Assembly: GCA_023145975.1 (NCBI GenBank)
Contig: JAGLCZ010000219.1
Coordinates: 1 to 5,534 of the forward strand
Direction of reading: 5' to 3'
DNA from: Candidatus Hydrogenedentota bacterium
Lineage (GTDB): Bacteria > Hydrogenedentota > Hydrogenedentia > Hydrogenedentales > CAITNO01
DNA length: 5,534 nt
The notes beneath the pieces were generated by a model. It saw nothing but the letters and a program-made list of their open reading frames with translations. It did no database searches and was not told where the DNA came from. A program made the position numbers and the translations under genes. Positions 3,371 through 5,534 of this stretch are shown here, in pieces. Positions within the stretch are counted from its first letter, which is position 1. Every line of letters begins with the position of its first letter.

Positions 3371-5534
3371 TCGGGTTTCTTGTTATGACTACTATGCTGA
3401 CTGCGGTGAGCGGCGAACTCCCCCACTCCTCTGATTCTTACCTTTGGTATCCACGGGAAATTACGACAGGTTCCGTAACCATTGAAACGGGTGGAAACTA
3501 TAGGCTCTGGGTATGTGTCGCTGAAAATGCAAACTCCTTTGTGGAGATTGCTGATGATCGATATGTGTTGGAACCGGAACGTGCCGGCAACCGCAACACC
3601 GATCACAACTGGAAAAAGCTTGGCAGGATTGCTGTCGAATCCGGCAGCCTGAAGATCGGCTTCGGCAGCGGTATTTCCATGATAGCCCTCAGCAAAAAAA
3701 ACGGGTTCAATCCAGAAAATGCACTATTAAACATGCGCGCATTGCCCCTTCCCGATGCGGTAGAAGACCAGCGAGCCACACTGGCAAGAGGAACCAACAC
3801 GGTGTTCACCCTACCACACTATACCGATCTGGAGAGTTGGGAAACCACTGCAGACAAACTACGGATGCGGATTCTATTGGGTTCCGGATTATATCCTATG
3901 CCGGAGAAAACGCCCTTGAACACACAAGTCTTCGACGAAGTGGCGTATGCAGACTATCGTGTCGCCAAAGTACACTTTGAAGCGTCGCCGGGCTTTCTGG
4001 TTACAGGAAATCTATACCGCCCTTTGGGAGCGGGTCCCTTTCCTGGAGTTGTCTCTCCCCATGGTCATTGGACAGCAGGACGACTTGAAGATTCGGAACG
4101 CGGATCTGTTTCTGCACGATGTATCACCCTGGCACGTATGGGGGCTGTTGCCTTTTCGTATGACATGATCGGCTATGTAGACAGTCGCCAGACTAAACAC
4201 AATTGGGGCGGAAATAGAGAAAAACTATGGGGAATCCATCCCTTTGCTCTGCAGTTGTGGTCGGCTATTCGAGCCGTAGATTTTCTGTCAGCACTTCCCT
4301 GTGTAGATCCGGATCGTATAGGTTGTACCGGCGCATCGGGCGGCGGTACCCAGACCTTTGCATTAACAGCAGTTGATAACCGCATTCGGGTTGCCGCTCC
4401 TGTCAACATGATTTCGAGTACCATGCAGGGCGGCTGTTTGTGTGAAAATGCCCCCCTTTTACGTCTGGATAATTCAAATATGGAGGTGGGGGCTCTTGCC
4501 GCTCCCCGTCCTCTGCTGGTGGTTTCTGCCACAGGGGATTGGACACGGGAAACACCGCGTGTCGAATATCCTTCCATAAAAAGTATCTACGCCCTATACG
4601 GTGCTGCCGACCGCGTGAAAAATGTACATCTGGACTATGAACACAACTACAATCAGGCAAGTCGTGAAGCCATGTATCGTTTTATGGGAAAACATTTAAT
4701 CGGAGGGGACTGGGAATCCTTTGTGGAGCCTGCATACGAGAAACCAGACGATGATCTATTACATGTCTTTCCCGGAGAAATGCCCCCCGAGGGCTATCTC
4801 ACAGGAGAAGCACTGATTGATCTTCTCATCGAACAAGCGAAAGAAAAACGCACGGTACGTCTTCCTAAAAACACGGACGAAGCAACACAATGGCGCGAAA
4901 AACATACAAAAACATTTTCTTACCTATTGGGAGTCGCTACGCCGCCTGTCAATACCCTGGCAGCAACGCGCCTCGCCATGAAAGAGACAAAAGCGTATGT
5001 GCTGGAACATTGGGTCATCGGACGATCCGCTGACGGGGATAAAATTCCCGCGCTGTTTTATCGTAACAATAAAGCCGAAGCACAGGACGCGGTGCTGGTG
5101 GTTCATGGACGGGGTAAGGCTTTCCTCGCCGATTTAGAAAACCATTCTCCAGGCACTTTAGTTACTTCCCTATTGGAGAAAGGCAAGGCAGTTCTTGTAA
5201 TTGATGCATTTCTCATTGGAGAACATCACCCTCCGGAAAAAGAATGCACACGCACCCATATCGATAAATTTCATGACACTTTTCACCCCACTGACACGGG
5301 GCATCGGGTACAGGATATTTTGACTGCATTCTCATTCCTGCAGGCACGGTATGATATGACTGGAACGGTGGATTTGCTTGGTATTGAGGATGCCGGCATC
5401 TGGGCGATACTCGCAGGGGCTGTTGAATCAGGGTTTCGCCATATCGCGGCAGATATGAATCAATTTGATATTGCCGATGACGAAGGCTGGGAAAAGAAGT
5501 ATTATGTGCCCGGCATACGCGCATTAGGCGATAT
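3367..5534 (+). CDS. Large tandem alpha/beta-hydrolase, acetylxylan-esterase-like, probably exported (3' end outside the window)
   Basis: The frame is open for 722 codons to the window edge. Residues 2-16 are hydrophobic and could be a weak signal peptide, though without the usual basic residue. Residues about 25-110 look like a beta-sandwich (REITTGSVTIETGGNYRLWV, then WKKLGRIAVESGSLKIGFG), possibly carbohydrate-binding. The first hydrolase domain (about 185-450) is complete: HGHWTAGR (232-239, oxyanion region), YDMIGYVDS (265-273), nucleophile elbow GASGG with Ser324, GGCLCENAP (355-363), GDWT with Asp391 and EHNYNQASREAMY with His426. From about 545 a second hydrolase-like domain begins (VVHGRG at 578-583, VIDAF at 611-615), but its elbow reads GIEDAG with Glu674 where Ser is expected. 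The likely role is deacetylation of plant or algal polysaccharide outside the cytoplasm; substrate is inferred. A peptidase or other carboxylesterase remains possible. No partner gene is visible. Confidence 0.82.
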   Translation, partial: MIGFLVMTTMLTAVSGELPHSSDSYLWYPREITTGSVTIETGGNYRLWVCVAENANSFVEIADDRYVLEPERAGNRNTDHNWKKLGRIAVESGSLKIGFGSGISMIALSKKNGFNPENALLNMRALPLPDAVEDQRATLARGTNTVFTLPHYTDLESWETTADKLRMRILLGSGLYPMPEKTPLNTQVFDEVAYADYRVAKVHFEASPGFLVTGNLYRPLGAGPFPGVVSPHGHWTAGRLEDSERGSVSARCITLARMGAVAFSYDMIGYVDSRQTKHNWGGNREKLWGIHPFALQLWSAIRAVDFLSALPCVDPDRIGCTGASGGGTQTFALTAVDNRIRVAAPVNMISSTMQGGCLCENAPLLRLDNSNMEVGALAAPRPLLVVSATGDWTRETPRVEYPSIKSIYALYGAADRVKNVHLDYEHNYNQASREAMYRFMGKHLIGGDWESFVEPAYEKPDDDLLHVFPGEMPPEGYLTGEALIDLLIEQAKEKRTVRLPKNTDEATQWREKHTKTFSYLLGVATPPVNTLAATRLAMKETKAYVLEHWVIGRSADGDKIPALFYRNNKAEAQDAVLVVHGRGKAFLADLENHSPGTLVTSLLEKGKAVLVIDAFLIGEHHPPEKECTRTHIDKFHDTFHPTDTGHRVQDILTAFSFLQARYDMTGTVDLLGIEDAGIWAILAGAVESGFRHIAADMNQFDIADDEGWEKKYYVPGIRALGD

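Noticed and set aside
4173..4577. 134-codon ORF antisense to the esterase
   Set aside because: It lies opposite the conserved catalytic motifs of the hydrolase, has no ribosome binding site or promoter, and has a low-complexity basic composition typical of an antisense shadow.

Overview
The window carries two divergent transcription units on either side of a regulatory region of roughly 490 bp (about 2829-3322). It reads as bacterial chromosome. I see no mobile elements, tRNA or rRNA genes, or CRISPR repeats. The large plus-strand esterase resembles paralogues I associate with Planctomycetes, Verrucomicrobia and related or uncultured phyla (for example Hydrogenedentes). That placement rests on memory of the protein style, not on a search, and is tentative.

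Minus strand, read from about 3144 down to 1: a TTGACA-N18-TACACT promoter starts a long structured leader (about 280 nt). The leader contains a textbook intrinsic terminator (2938-2973) well before the first gene. It is followed by infC (IF3), rpmI (L35) and rplT (L20), the universally conserved IF3/L35/L20 group. The unit then runs with almost no spacing into two amino-acid biosynthesis genes: hisA (2 bp after rplT) and tyrA (prephenate dehydrogenase, overlapping hisA by ATGA), which is cut off by the window start. infC has no ATG, GTG, TTG or CTG that would include its conserved N-terminus, and an in-frame stop limits how far upstream it can begin. Its initiator must therefore be AUC or AUA, the rare-start-codon arrangement known for IF3 autocontrol. 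The leader suggests a second control layer by transcription attenuation, comparable in logic to L20 control of the Bacillus infC operon.

Plus strand, 3211 to the window end: an inverted repeat and a TATAAT -10 box precede a 15-codon ORF with a good ribosome binding site. Its stop overlaps (ATGA) the start of a very long gene that stays open to the window end (722 codons). The protein has a short hydrophobic N-terminus, a beta-rich N-terminal region, a complete alpha/beta-hydrolase domain of acetylxylan-esterase type (Ser324, Asp391, His426), and the start of a second alpha/beta-hydrolase-like domain whose nucleophile position is Glu rather than Ser.

The points most worth following up are the infC leader with its competing pairings, the non-canonical infC start, the fusion of a translation operon to hisA-tyrA, the overlapping mini-ORF, and the apparently degenerate second hydrolase domain.
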